From: Mycolicibacter sinensis
GTDB taxonomy: Bacteria; Actinomycetota; Actinomycetes; Mycobacteriales; Mycobacteriaceae
Assembly: GCF_001667945.1 (NCBI RefSeq)
Contig: NZ_LZJK01000009.1
Location: 1 to 42,256, forward strand
Length of the DNA: 42,256 nucleotides
Reading direction: 5' to 3'
In this document: one piece after another, positions 9,310-16,778 of the stretch
How positions within the stretch are numbered: position 1 is the first letter of the stretch
Layout: every line of letters begins with the position of its first letter
The notes under the pieces: generated by a model
Told to the model about the DNA's origin: nothing
Databases searched by the model: none
What the model saw: only the letters and a program-made list of their open reading frames with translations
Program-made: the position numbers and the translations under genes

Positions 9310-10317
9310 GTGCAGCGCCGCGAACGCCCCCGGACCGGGAGTGACCTGCCCGGCTTGGACCTCGCCGAACGACAAGCCTGGCAACACTATTTGGATGCCG
9401 TGCTGCGCTTCGATGCGCTGCTGAACCGGTTGCTCAACGCGGAGCATCAGTTGTCGGTGATCGACCTGCGGGTGCTGGACATCTTGACCAAGTCCGCCGA
9501 CGGATCGGGTCGGATGGGCGATCTGGCCGGCGCGTTGGCGGCGACCCGGCGCCAGATGACCAAGCGGATCGACCGCCTGGAGGCGCGCGGGCTGGTGCAG
9601 CGTGAAGGAGACCCGCAGGACCGGCGCGGGGTGGTCGCGCTCGTCACCGATGACGGCCGCGCCATGGTCGACCGGGCGCGAATCAGCTACACGCGAGGTG
9701 TGGCGACCCACCTGCTCGGTCCACTGTCGGCCCGGCAGATGAATACGATCGCGGAGAACTGTTGGCGCATCAGGCAAGCCCTGAGCGCCCCGGATCGGCA
9801 ACATGGCGTCGTCGCATCCGATCAGACCTTTCCGGAGGCCCCGAGCTGCTACATGCCGGGGGTCGACGATGCGGGTAAGCGGTGTTGGCACGAGTTCCTC
9901 GAATCGGCGGAGGCGCTGTTTCCGGCGATGCATGACCGCCTGCATGCCGCCCATCGGCTCGCGTTGATCGACGTGCTGTTGCTGGACCGAATCGCCAAAT
10001 CGCCGGGCGGCGCCGTGCCGATGAGCACGTTGGGCGAGGCGTTCGCGCTGACGCCCAGTGGCGTCACCCAGCACATCGCCCGGCTGGAATCCGATGACCT
10101 GGTGCGCCGAGGACCGGGGCAGGGCGATCGGCGCCGTGTGGTCGCCGGGATCACCGCTCCGGGGCGGGCACGATTGGGGTCTGCGCTTGCCTGCTACGCC
10201 AAGGAGATTCGCAGGATGTACTTGGATCCGATGTCGCGCCCGCAGGCGATCGCCCTCGGCGACGCGTGTCGCCGGATCAGTGTTCCGCTGAAATCCGGGG
10301 CAGGGCGCCCGGCCTGA
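9310..10317 (+). CDS. Tandem double MarR-type regulator
   Basis: This 335-residue protein holds two MarR winged-helix domains in one chain; ordinary MarR proteins are about 150-170 residues and dimerise. The first domain (about 13-165) starts at LPGLDLAERQAW and contains the recognition region RQMTKRIDRLEARGLV and the wing DPQDRRGVV. The second (about 181-330) starts at MPGVDDAGKRCW, with SGVTQHIARLESDDLV and GDRRRVV. The first half matches the separate gene at 14815 best and the second half matches the gene at 15678 best; see YAKEIRRMYLDPMSRPQ here against YAQQVRLLYVNRMSRQQ there. It may therefore work as a built-in pseudo-dimer. The GTG start matches the MQR start of the 14815 paralogue. 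The downstream gjpA-PGRS pair is the likely target; ligand unknown. Confidence 0.88.
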   Translation: MQRRERPRTGSDLPGLDLAERQAWQHYLDAVLRFDALLNRLLNAEHQLSVIDLRVLDILTKSADGSGRMGDLAGALAATRRQMTKRIDRLEARGLVQREGDPQDRRGVVALVTDDGRAMVDRARISYTRGVATHLLGPLSARQMNTIAENCWRIRQALSAPDRQHGVVASDQTFPEAPSCYMPGVDDAGKRCWHEFLESAEALFPAMHDRLHAAHRLALIDVLLLDRIAKSPGGAVPMSTLGEAFALTPSGVTQHIARLESDDLVRRGPGQGDRRRVVAGITAPGRARLGSALACYAKEIRRMYLDPMSRPQAIALGDACRRISVPLKSGAGRPA

Positions 10318-10766
10318 CCCGTTCGCCGGAAGGCGGCGGCGCAAGGCGCTCCACGGCTGTCAGATGCCCCATCGCCCGCTCCGCCCGTTGACATGACAAG
10401 CACTGTGCGCCAACGGTATTCACCGTTCGTCCCAGGCCACGGCCGGCGCGGCGCGATGATTTCTACGAGAACCGTTCTCATTATTTGCTGCATCATCGGT
10501 CGCTGCTTCGCCTGGGGGGCAACCGGAACCGGTTACCCGCGAGTAGTTACCACTTGAAGTAGTTTCCGCGTGGTCCCGCCGTTACATCGGCTGCCCCAAT
10601 TACGGCGCTGACGTGGGCATTCGCGGGGGCCAGCCGGACGTACAGACGATCGCGCCACCAAACGTGTTCGCGAATAACAACGTTCGATTAGAGACACTCA
10701 GCCCCCGCTTAGTTACGTTCAGCGCTGTTCAGAGCGTCACCACATTCACCTGTCGAGGAGTTCCCC
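10318..10766 (+). other. Intergenic region upstream of first gjpA
   Basis: These 449 bases carry no credible gene. They hold a 13-bp palindrome (10467-10479), a short inverted repeat AACCG-GAAC-CGGTT (10521-10534), an AGTTAC-TTC-like stretch about 60 bp before the gjpA start that is similarly placed before the second gjpA, and a strong GAGGAG Shine-Dalgarno at 10755-10760. The region is less GC-rich than the genes around it. Confidence 0.6.
10467..10479. promoter_or_regulatory. Palindrome resembling a Zur/Fur-family box
   Basis: GAGAAC-C-GTTCTC is a perfect inverted repeat followed by ATTAT. It differs at few positions from the GAAAATCGTTTTCATTA core that I recall for mycobacterial Zur sites. 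It lies about 290 bp upstream of the first gjpA start. Identity of the binding protein is inference only. Confidence 0.35.
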
Positions 10767-11861
10767 TTGCACGCCACCATTCGCCCCTACGCCACCGCTG
10801 GTGTGGCACTGGTCGGAGCCAGTCTCGTCGCGGTTACCCCGCTGTCCGCGCCGCTGCCCGCGCTGCGTGACGTCCAATCCCGGGCGGTGGCGTTGACCAG
10901 TGCGTGGGATGACGTGCTCAATGCCGCCTCGGCCAACATGACCAGCCTGTTGAACAACTGGTACCTGGCGCCTGGGGTCGGCATGCAGCAGTTCTGGGCC
11001 AACCAGCTGGACTACTGGGACCAGTTGGCCAATGACCCATCGGGTTCGACCAATGCGGTCAACGAGGAGATTCAGACGCATCTCAACGCGGTGATCTCGG
11101 GCTGGGCGCTGCAGAACGAGACCGACGCCACCCACGCCACCGTGCTCAACCACACCATGGATGGCACCCATCAGCTGATGTTCGGTCAGGTGGCGGGCTA
11201 TATCCCGGCCGATGTGGACAAGTCGATGATCATGCCGATCATCGACTACCTGGGCTCCCCGGCCAGCGCGGTCCTGATGGGCATGCTCGGCCCGGCGATC
11301 AGCCCGTGGATCGCGTTGTACAACAGCATCACCGACCACGACAGTTTCGGCGACACCCTGGCCAATATGTGGGGGGCCACCCTTAACGGCGCCACCCTGA
11401 ATCTGGATGCGTTGTTGCCGATGATCAACGAGTCCGGATACTTCCCGGCCGGGATGAACATGGACCACCTCGACATCGCCTTCGGCGGGCTGCTGTCCCC
11501 GGGTGCCGTCGCGGTGGGCCCGTATCAGGTTCTTGGTCCCGGCGGTGAGGTCGCCGCCTCGGTGCCCGCGGTCGGCGGATCGATCTTCCAAAGCGTGGGC
11601 ATCGAATTCAGCGGCGTGCCAGTCCTGGGCACCCTCGACCTCAACAGCGCCGGCATCGGGCCGATCGCCGCGTGGCAGGCCTGGGGCCAAACCGTCGGCG
11701 CGTTGTTGGGGTCGGGTTGGGATGGCAAGGGCGCGGTGGTGGTGACCCCGCCGCTGGCCGGCGCCGGTCTGCCGCTGCTGCCTACTGATGCCCTCGACGA
11801 CGGCGGCAGCGGCGCCGCGACCGACGCGTTCGGCTGGCTCGGCGACCTGCTCGGCCTCTGA
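10767..11861 (+). CDS. gjpA: GjpA-like outer membrane porin, copy 1
   Basis: This 364-residue protein belongs to the family annotated in mycobacteria and Gordonia as outer membrane porin GjpA. Its hallmarks are the IRPYATAGVALVGAS start, LLNN-W/Y-LAPGVG, LGPAISPWIALYNSI, LNGATLNLDALLPMIN, GGLLSPGAVAVGPYQVLG and QTVGALLGSGWDGKGAVVV. The first 25 residues are a hydrophobic export segment. It starts with TTG at 10767, supported by GAGGAG 6 nt upstream and by the same TTG-CAC start in copy 2. It is 48 bp from the signal-peptide PGRS gene and probably co-transcribed with it. The double-MarR gene lies upstream. Porin activity is inherited from the family name and not shown by the sequence. Confidence 0.85.
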   Translation: MHATIRPYATAGVALVGASLVAVTPLSAPLPALRDVQSRAVALTSAWDDVLNAASANMTSLLNNWYLAPGVGMQQFWANQLDYWDQLANDPSGSTNAVNEEIQTHLNAVISGWALQNETDATHATVLNHTMDGTHQLMFGQVAGYIPADVDKSMIMPIIDYLGSPASAVLMGMLGPAISPWIALYNSITDHDSFGDTLANMWGATLNGATLNLDALLPMINESGYFPAGMNMDHLDIAFGGLLSPGAVAVGPYQVLGPGGEVAASVPAVGGSIFQSVGIEFSGVPVLGTLDLNSAGIGPIAAWQAWGQTVGALLGSGWDGKGAVVVTPPLAGAGLPLLPTDALDDGGSGAATDAFGWLGDLLGL

Positions 11862-11909
11862 TCTCCCAAAACCCTGTCCCCTTAGTTGCTTAGAGAGGCA
11901 ACCCACAAC

Positions 11910-14426
11910 ATGATTCGTCACCACACCAGCCGCCGTCACCAGCGAGCGATCGGCTTCGCCAGTACCGTGGGCGCTTTCCTGACTATCGGAATGGCGCCAC
12001 TGACCGCGGCACCGCCGGCCCAGGCTGATGAATTCGATTGGTTTGCTGATCTTTTCGATTCCTCGGCGTGGCTGGCCGCTGGCCCGGCCGATGCGGGCGC
12101 CTTCGACTGGACCTCGATGATCGATCAGTGGTTCTACGACCCGATTCACGCCTCGATGGAGGCCTGGATCAACAGTGATTTCGGGTCGATGGTCAACGGC
12201 TGGATCAACACCGCTGCGGGTCAATACCTGATCGGGGATGGGATCGACGGCACCGCCGAGAATCCCGATGGCGGCAACGGCGGCTTGTGGTTTGGCGACG
12301 GTGGAAACGGTTGGGACAGCACTGAAGCCGGCGTAGCCGGCGGCGCTGGCGGCAATGCGGCTGGCTGGTTCGGCGACGGTGGCGCCGGCGGTGATGGTGG
12401 CGCGGGCGCGAACGGCGGCGACGGTGGGGCCGGCGGGATCTGGATGGGCAACGGCGGCGCCGGCGGCAACGGTGGGATAGCCCTGGATCCTGCTGTTGCT
12501 GGCGGCAACGGCGGCGACGGCGGCAACGCGTCGGGGTGGTTCTTCGGCAACGGCGGGATCGGCGGTAACGGGGCCGATGGGCTGGCCGGCGCCGCAGGAA
12601 CATTCGCCAACGGCGGCGACGGCAACGGCATAGCCGGCGGTTACGGCGGCAACGGCGGCGCCGGTGGGCGCAGCAGCTTCATGTTCGGCAACGGCGGCAA
12701 CGGTGGCAACGCCGGAGCCGGCGGTAAGGGGGGCGACGGCGCCACCGGCACCGTCGATCACGTCGACGGCGGGAACGGTGGCTGGTCCTGGGGTGGCGGC
12801 GCCGGCGGTGCGGCCGGCGGGCGCGGCTCCTCCATCTACACCAGCCCCATGTACGGGCACGTCGGGCAGCTCGGCAACGGCGGCGACGGTGGCGACGCTG
12901 GTAACGGCGGCGACGCCTACCAAGACGTGAATGGCCACTACCTGGGCAACGGTGGTTCCGGCAGCGACGGCGGGATCGCCGGCAACGGCAACGTCGGCGG
13001 CAACGGCGGCCTTGGTGGCCACGGCGGCAACGGCCTCAACGGTGGCGCCGGCGGCTGGGGCGGAAACGGCGGCCAGTCCGCCGGCAACAACACCGGCGGC
13101 GCCGGCGGAAATGCCGGAGCCGGCGGAGATGCCACCGCGGGCACTGGCGGAAACGGCGGCTGGGGCGGCTGGGGCGCTCCATCCCAAGACGGTGCCGGTG
13201 GTGCGGGCGGTAATGGTGGCGCTGGAGGCAATGGGGCTACCGGCGACAACACCGTCAAGACCATTGGCGGCGACGGCGGCGGTGGCGGTATGGGCGGAAG
13301 CAGCCAAACGGGGGTCGGTGGGGCCAGCGGCGACAGTGGGGACGGCGGTGCCGGAACCTATGCCGGCGGTAATGGTGGTGACAGCTTCTTCGGTGCCGGA
13401 TCGGGTGCCACCGGCGGGGCCGGCGGCCGCGGTGGCAACGGCGGCGACAGCACCGGCTGGGACGACGGAACCGGAACCATCTGGAGCCACGGCGGTAACG
13501 GCGGTAGCGGCTCGTCCGGCGGTGGTTCTTACGCCGGTGATGCTGCGGCCGGTGGCAGCGGCGGCAACGGCGGTGCCGGGGCGACCGGGCCGGGTGTCAT
13601 CAGCGTGGGTGGCAACGGCGGCAGCGGCGGCGCCGGCGGCACCGCGTACGGCGGCGGCAACGCCGGTACCGGCGGTGTAGGCGGCAACGGCGGAAGCGGC
13701 ACGGCATCGGGCGGCAATGGCGGCACCGGTGGCAGTGGCGGCGCGGGCATGGTCCTACTCGGCGGTAGTGGGTCGGGCGGCACTGCGGGCGACGGCGGTG
13801 CCGGCGGCACCGGCGGCGACAGCGGCGGCGTCATGATGCCCGCCAACAACCCCTATGGCACCGGCCCCAGCCACGCCGGCGACGGCGGCGACGGCGGCAT
13901 GGGTGGCACCGGCACCGTCGGCGTCGGCGGCGAGGGCGGGTCCGGCGGGACCGGTGGTAGTGCCCTCGGGAGCGTCGACGCCGGCAATGGCGGTAACGGC
14001 GGCGTCGGCGGAACCGGCTACACGGGCGCGCCGGCAACCAATCCCGCACACGCACCCGGCGGCAACGGCCACGACGGTGGCGTCGCAGGCAATGGAGGCC
14101 AAGGCGGCGCCGGCGGCAGCGCAGTCGACGGCAACGGCGGGAACGGCGGTGCCGGCGGCAAGGGCGGCACCGGAGGCGCCGGCAGCCGCGGCGGCAACGG
14201 CGGCACCGATGCCGAGGGCAACACCCTGCCCGGCGGCAACGGTGGCGACGGCGGCACCGGCGGCAACGGCGCGGCCGGCGGCGCGGGCGGCACCAGCACC
14301 AGCGGCACCAGCGGGGCGCACGGCGCAGCCGGGGCGGCCGGAGCAGGCGGCGCCGGCGGCGTGGCGGGCACCGGCACCCCGCCGGGTCAGCCCGGTACCG
14401 ACGGCGGCAGTGGGCAGCCCGGCTGA
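11910..14426 (+). CDS. Signal-peptide PGRS protein, copy 1
   Basis: An 838-residue PGRS protein without a PE domain. Residues 1-39 form a classical signal peptide: a long basic n-region, a hydrophobic core and AQA before Asp40. Residues 40-111 form a tryptophan-rich adapter (MIDQWFYDPIH, MEAWINSDFG, VNGWIN) that ends in QYLIGDG. The LIGDG motif and the following GGLWFGDGG match where PE_PGRS proteins carry GRPLIG and GGLLYGNGG. The rest is GGx repeat and ends in GQPG. ATG at 11910 was chosen over an upstream in-frame TTG because it directly precedes the signal peptide and follows GAGAGG. The gene lies 48 bp behind gjpA copy 1 and its product is predicted to be exported and surface exposed. 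Function unknown. Confidence 0.87.
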   Translation: MIRHHTSRRHQRAIGFASTVGAFLTIGMAPLTAAPPAQADEFDWFADLFDSSAWLAAGPADAGAFDWTSMIDQWFYDPIHASMEAWINSDFGSMVNGWINTAAGQYLIGDGIDGTAENPDGGNGGLWFGDGGNGWDSTEAGVAGGAGGNAAGWFGDGGAGGDGGAGANGGDGGAGGIWMGNGGAGGNGGIALDPAVAGGNGGDGGNASGWFFGNGGIGGNGADGLAGAAGTFANGGDGNGIAGGYGGNGGAGGRSSFMFGNGGNGGNAGAGGKGGDGATGTVDHVDGGNGGWSWGGGAGGAAGGRGSSIYTSPMYGHVGQLGNGGDGGDAGNGGDAYQDVNGHYLGNGGSGSDGGIAGNGNVGGNGGLGGHGGNGLNGGAGGWGGNGGQSAGNNTGGAGGNAGAGGDATAGTGGNGGWGGWGAPSQDGAGGAGGNGGAGGNGATGDNTVKTIGGDGGGGGMGGSSQTGVGGASGDSGDGGAGTYAGGNGGDSFFGAGSGATGGAGGRGGNGGDSTGWDDGTGTIWSHGGNGGSGSSGGGSYAGDAAAGGSGGNGGAGATGPGVISVGGNGGSGGAGGTAYGGGNAGTGGVGGNGGSGTASGGNGGTGGSGGAGMVLLGGSGSGGTAGDGGAGGTGGDSGGVMMPANNPYGTGPSHAGDGGDGGMGGTGTVGVGGEGGSGGTGGSALGSVDAGNGGNGGVGGTGYTGAPATNPAHAPGGNGHDGGVAGNGGQGGAGGSAVDGNGGNGGAGGKGGTGGAGSRGGNGGTDAEGNTLPGGNGGDGGTGGNGAAGGAGGTSTSGTSGAHGAAGAAGAGGAGGVAGTGTPPGQPGTDGGSGQPG

Positions 14427-14440
14427 ATCGGCCACGAGCA

Positions 14441-14486
14441 GTCGCAAACTCGCACCAAAACGCCCGTATGCGTACGAGTTTGCGAC
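14441..14486. terminator. Long hairpin after PGRS copy 1
   Basis: Perfect 12-bp arms (GTCGCAAACTCG and its complement) enclose a 22-nt loop, 14 nt after the PGRS stop and before the tRNA. The ACTCGCAC string at the arm-loop border is shared with the hairpins at 22227 and 29687, so this looks like one member of a family of repeated terminator hairpins. Confidence 0.65.
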
Positions 14487-14513
14487 AGTTCGGGTGCACC
14501 GGCATGGCCAAGG

Positions 14514-14519
14514 TACGAT
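14514..14519 (+). promoter_or_regulatory. -10 element of tRNA-Ser(UGA)
   Basis: TACGAT ends 6 nt before the first base of the mature tRNA. No good -35 hexamer is visible. Confidence 0.4.
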
Positions 14520-14525
14520 TCCCGC

Positions 14526-14612
14526 GGTGGCGTGGCAGAGCGGCCTAATGCACTCGCCTTGAAAGCGAGAGACGGCTAAAACCGTCCGGGGGTTCAAATC
14601 CCTCCGCCACCG
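14526..14612 (+). tRNA. tRNA-Ser (anticodon UGA)
   Basis: A class II tRNA of 87 nt. The 7-bp acceptor stem is GGTGGCG with CGCCACC, the anticodon stem CTCGC/GCGAG holds anticodon TGA, there is a long variable arm (ACGGCTAAAACCGT), and the T arm has TTCAAAT. Discriminator base G; CCA is not encoded. It reads UCA and UCG serine codons and separates the two MarR-gjpA-PGRS cassettes. Confidence 0.95.
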
Positions 14613-14802
14613 CCGTTGTGATGAGTCGCGTCATCGGTGACAGATCACCCCGGTCTTTGGTCGGGTGCGCTGCCGTGGCTAGCGTGCCGGAACTGTGCGC
14701 CGTAGTGCCCGGCTCCCGGCGACAACCATTGCCCTCGAACGGGACAACCCGACGCGAAAAATTTCCGACAAAACGGAACCCAGTCGGCCAGCGGGGCTCG
14801 AT

Positions 14803-14808
14803 TAGCAT
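14803..14808 (+). promoter_or_regulatory. Leaderless -10 of the MarR A gene
   Basis: TAGCAT lies 6 nt before the ATG at 14815. TTAGCATGACG is identical to the sequence before the double-MarR gene at 9310, although flanking DNA has diverged. Confidence 0.6.
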
Positions 14809-14814
14809 GACGGC

Positions 14815-15333
14815 ATGCAGCGTCCTTACCGTCGTCGTACCGCCAGTGACCTGCCTGGATTGGACATCGCCGAACGCAAGTCCTGGCAGCACTTCTTGGA
14901 TGCCGCACTGCGGTTTCACACCGCGATGGACCGGCAGCTCGCAGGGGCGCATCAGCTCTCAGTGATCGACATACGAGTGTTGGACATCCTGGCCAGATCC
15001 GCCGACGGCACCGCACGCATGGGTGACCTGGCTGAGGCGTTGGCCGCCAACCCGCATCACATGACCAAGCGGATCAAGCGGTTGGAGGAACGCCAGTTCG
15101 TACACCGCGAGCCGAATTCTCTGGATCGGCGCGGCGTGGTGGCCAGGATCACCGACGAGGGCCGGCAGGTGGTGGCGGTGGCCAGCCACAGCTACGCCCA
15201 CGGTGTCCGGACCCATCTCATCGGCTCGTTGTCGCGGCGGCAGCTTTCTACCCTTGAAGAGAACTGCCGACGGATCACCTCCGGGCTGAAGCCGGACAGC
15301 TCTGCCTCGCCGATCCCCGAGGCGTTGGGATAG
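14815..15333 (+). CDS. MarR-family regulator, A type
   Basis: A 172-residue single-domain winged-helix regulator. LPGLDIAERKSW is followed by the helix-turn-helix (MGDLAEALAANPHHMTKRIKRLEERQFV) and the wing with SLDRRGVV. It matches the first half of the double-MarR protein at 9310 along its whole length, including YAHGVRTHLIGSLSRRQ near the end. It is expected to bind DNA as a dimer and probably regulates the second gjpA-PGRS cassette or itself. The ATG start fits the promoter and the MQR start of the paralogue. Its natural partner may be the B-type regulator 345 bp downstream, since the two domains are fused in cassette 1. No ligand-binding residues could be assigned. Confidence 0.87.
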   Translation: MQRPYRRRTASDLPGLDIAERKSWQHFLDAALRFHTAMDRQLAGAHQLSVIDIRVLDILARSADGTARMGDLAEALAANPHHMTKRIKRLEERQFVHREPNSLDRRGVVARITDEGRQVVAVASHSYAHGVRTHLIGSLSRRQLSTLEENCRRITSGLKPDSSASPIPEALG

Positions 15334-15677
15334 ACCTTGCCCAGCCCGCGGGCCGTGCTGTCGGTGGTTAACGAAGACCCGGCTTCACAACACCTCGGTG
15401 CAGTAATGAACCGCGGGTCCCGGGGCGTCGGTTACGCTGCGGAATGCGCTAGGACCAGATTGGAAGAAAGTTACCCAGGAGTTATTTTCCGGTTGAATTA
15501 ACCAGGATACTTTGGATTATTTGCGGGGACGGCGACGCCAGGCACCGTCAGCAGCGCTGACGAGTGTTCCACAAGTTTGCGGCCCCCTCGGAGTTACGCC
15601 AGATCTTTGCGGAAAGCGTTGCTGCCACGTCGATTTCCGCAACCGCTGCGGGATCTCGTTCGGTACCGTCGCCCGGC
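15334..15677 (+). other. Intergenic region between MarR A and MarR B
   Basis: These 344 bases hold no credible gene; short frames here lack family features. An AT-richer patch around 15470-15520 contains GGTTGAATTAACC (15491-15503), an imperfect inverted repeat that could be an operator. TACCGT at 15664-15669, 8 nt before the GTG at 15678, is a possible leaderless -10 for the B gene. Confidence 0.45.
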
Positions 15678-16190
15678 GTGGAGCGGACAGGTATTGAGCC
15701 GTCGATGATTCGGCTGCCGGGCCTCGATGACGTCGAGCAAGAAACATGGCAGCAGTTTGTCGAGGCGTCGATGGGCCTGTTGGCCGTGCTGAACCGGCAC
15801 CTGATGGAACAGCACCGGCTCAATCTGTTCGAACTCCGGTTGCTGGACTTTCTGACCAAATCTGACAACGGGTCTGCCCGGATGAGCGAACTGGCCGAGG
15901 AGTTGATGCTGTTGCGCAGTCGGGTGACCTGGCTGACCGGCCGCCTGGAAGTCCGCGGGCTCCTCCACCGCGTTCGCAGCCCCGGAGATGGTCGGGGAGT
16001 GCTGGCCGAGATCACTCCCGATGGACGGATGCGGGTCAGGGAGGCCACCAAGACTTACGCCCAGCAGGTTCGGTTGCTCTACGTGAATCGGATGTCTCGA
16101 CAACAGATGCTCGCCCTCGGCGCCAGCTGCGATCAGATCAACACGTCGTTGAAGGCAGCAGGTCTCCCGGCCAAGCCCGGGCACCGCTGA
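15678..16190 (+). CDS. MarR-family regulator, B type
   Basis: A 170-residue winged-helix regulator starting LPGLDDVEQETW at residue 13, with helix-turn-helix MSELAEELMLLRSRVTWLTGRLEVRGLL and wing SPGDGRGVL. Its C-terminal dimer helix YAQQVRLLYVNRMSRQQMLALG matches the second half of the double-MarR protein. The frame is open back to a GTG at 15564, but I chose GTG 15678 because it puts exactly 12 residues before LPGLD, as in both other MarR proteins of the window. ATG 15705 is a third option. The recognition helix differs strongly from type A, so a type A/type B heterodimer could read an asymmetric site. Likely target: the gjpA-PGRS pair that follows. Confidence 0.8.
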   Translation: MERTGIEPSMIRLPGLDDVEQETWQQFVEASMGLLAVLNRHLMEQHRLNLFELRLLDFLTKSDNGSARMSELAEELMLLRSRVTWLTGRLEVRGLLHRVRSPGDGRGVLAEITPDGRMRVREATKTYAQQVRLLYVNRMSRQQMLALGASCDQINTSLKAAGLPAKPGHR

Positions 16191-16778
16191 GCGCGCCTGC
16201 CCTGGCTTCACGGCCGGCGGTGCCGCCGCACGCGTCGCCCGGCTCACGGCTGGGACATGGCTGGCAAAATCCTGCGAGTTTCTCAGTACGTTCGCACTGC
16301 CATCCATCCCAGCATCCGATGTTCCTCCCCTTAAGCCGGTCGATCCACGGCGAGGAGTGCATCTTCGGGCCCGGGTAGCCCGGGTTCCCGCGGTTATCGA
16401 TAGTTTGCCCGTATCAGCGGGCGCGCTGCGATTTCAATACTTGACACCTGTTTCCGAAATCCTCGCAGGGCGGTGGTCTACCGCCACTACATCCCCAGTT
16501 CAGCGGCAATTACGCGCCGACGAGACGCGAAATCCGGCGGGATGAACGTGTTCCAGTTACTACCGCCCGGTAATTTCCAGTCGAACCATCCGGCCTTCGG
16601 GAATCATTTGCTGTCGCCGCGAGCGATCCGCATTACCTGCGGATTTGCCGCAGTGGTCACATTGCCGAAGAAGTAGGCGGCGGCACAGTTTCGAGAACTG
16701 ACCCGTCAGCGACGTGTTTTTCAGGTTCGCCTCAGTTACTTTTCGTGTGCTGAGTCACAAGACTGAAGGAGTCCCCCC
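16191..16778 (+). other. Intergenic region upstream of second gjpA
   Basis: These 588 bases carry no recognisable gene; frames of 60-70 codons look like chance. Seen here: paired GCCCGGGT blocks near 16368-16385, a TTGACA-like hexamer at 16441 with no matching -10, inverted repeat GGCGGT-N5-ACCGCC (16469-16485), inverted repeat ATCCGCA-N5-TGCGGAT (16626-16644), and GAAGGAG at 16765-16771 serving gjpA copy 2. The length suggests a regulated promoter. Confidence 0.55.
16626..16644. promoter_or_regulatory. Inverted repeat, possible operator of gjpA copy 2
   Basis: Two 7-bp arms, ATCCGCA and TGCGGAT, are separated by 5 nt and lie about 135 bp before the gjpA start. The size suits a dimeric winged-helix or TetR-type protein. 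The binding protein is unknown; the neighbouring MarR proteins are candidates. Confidence 0.3.

Noticed and set aside
15564..15677. Longer start (GTG 15564) for the MarR B gene
   Set aside because: The extra 38 residues are absent from both paralogues, while GTG 15678 gives the same 12-residue lead as in them.
15512..15697. 61-codon ORF before the MarR B gene
   Set aside because: It overlaps the real MarR B start, has no Shine-Dalgarno and its sequence looks random.
16357..16676. ORFs of 60-70 codons upstream of gjpA copy 2
   Set aside because: No ribosome site, no family resemblance and mutual overlap; better read as promoter DNA.
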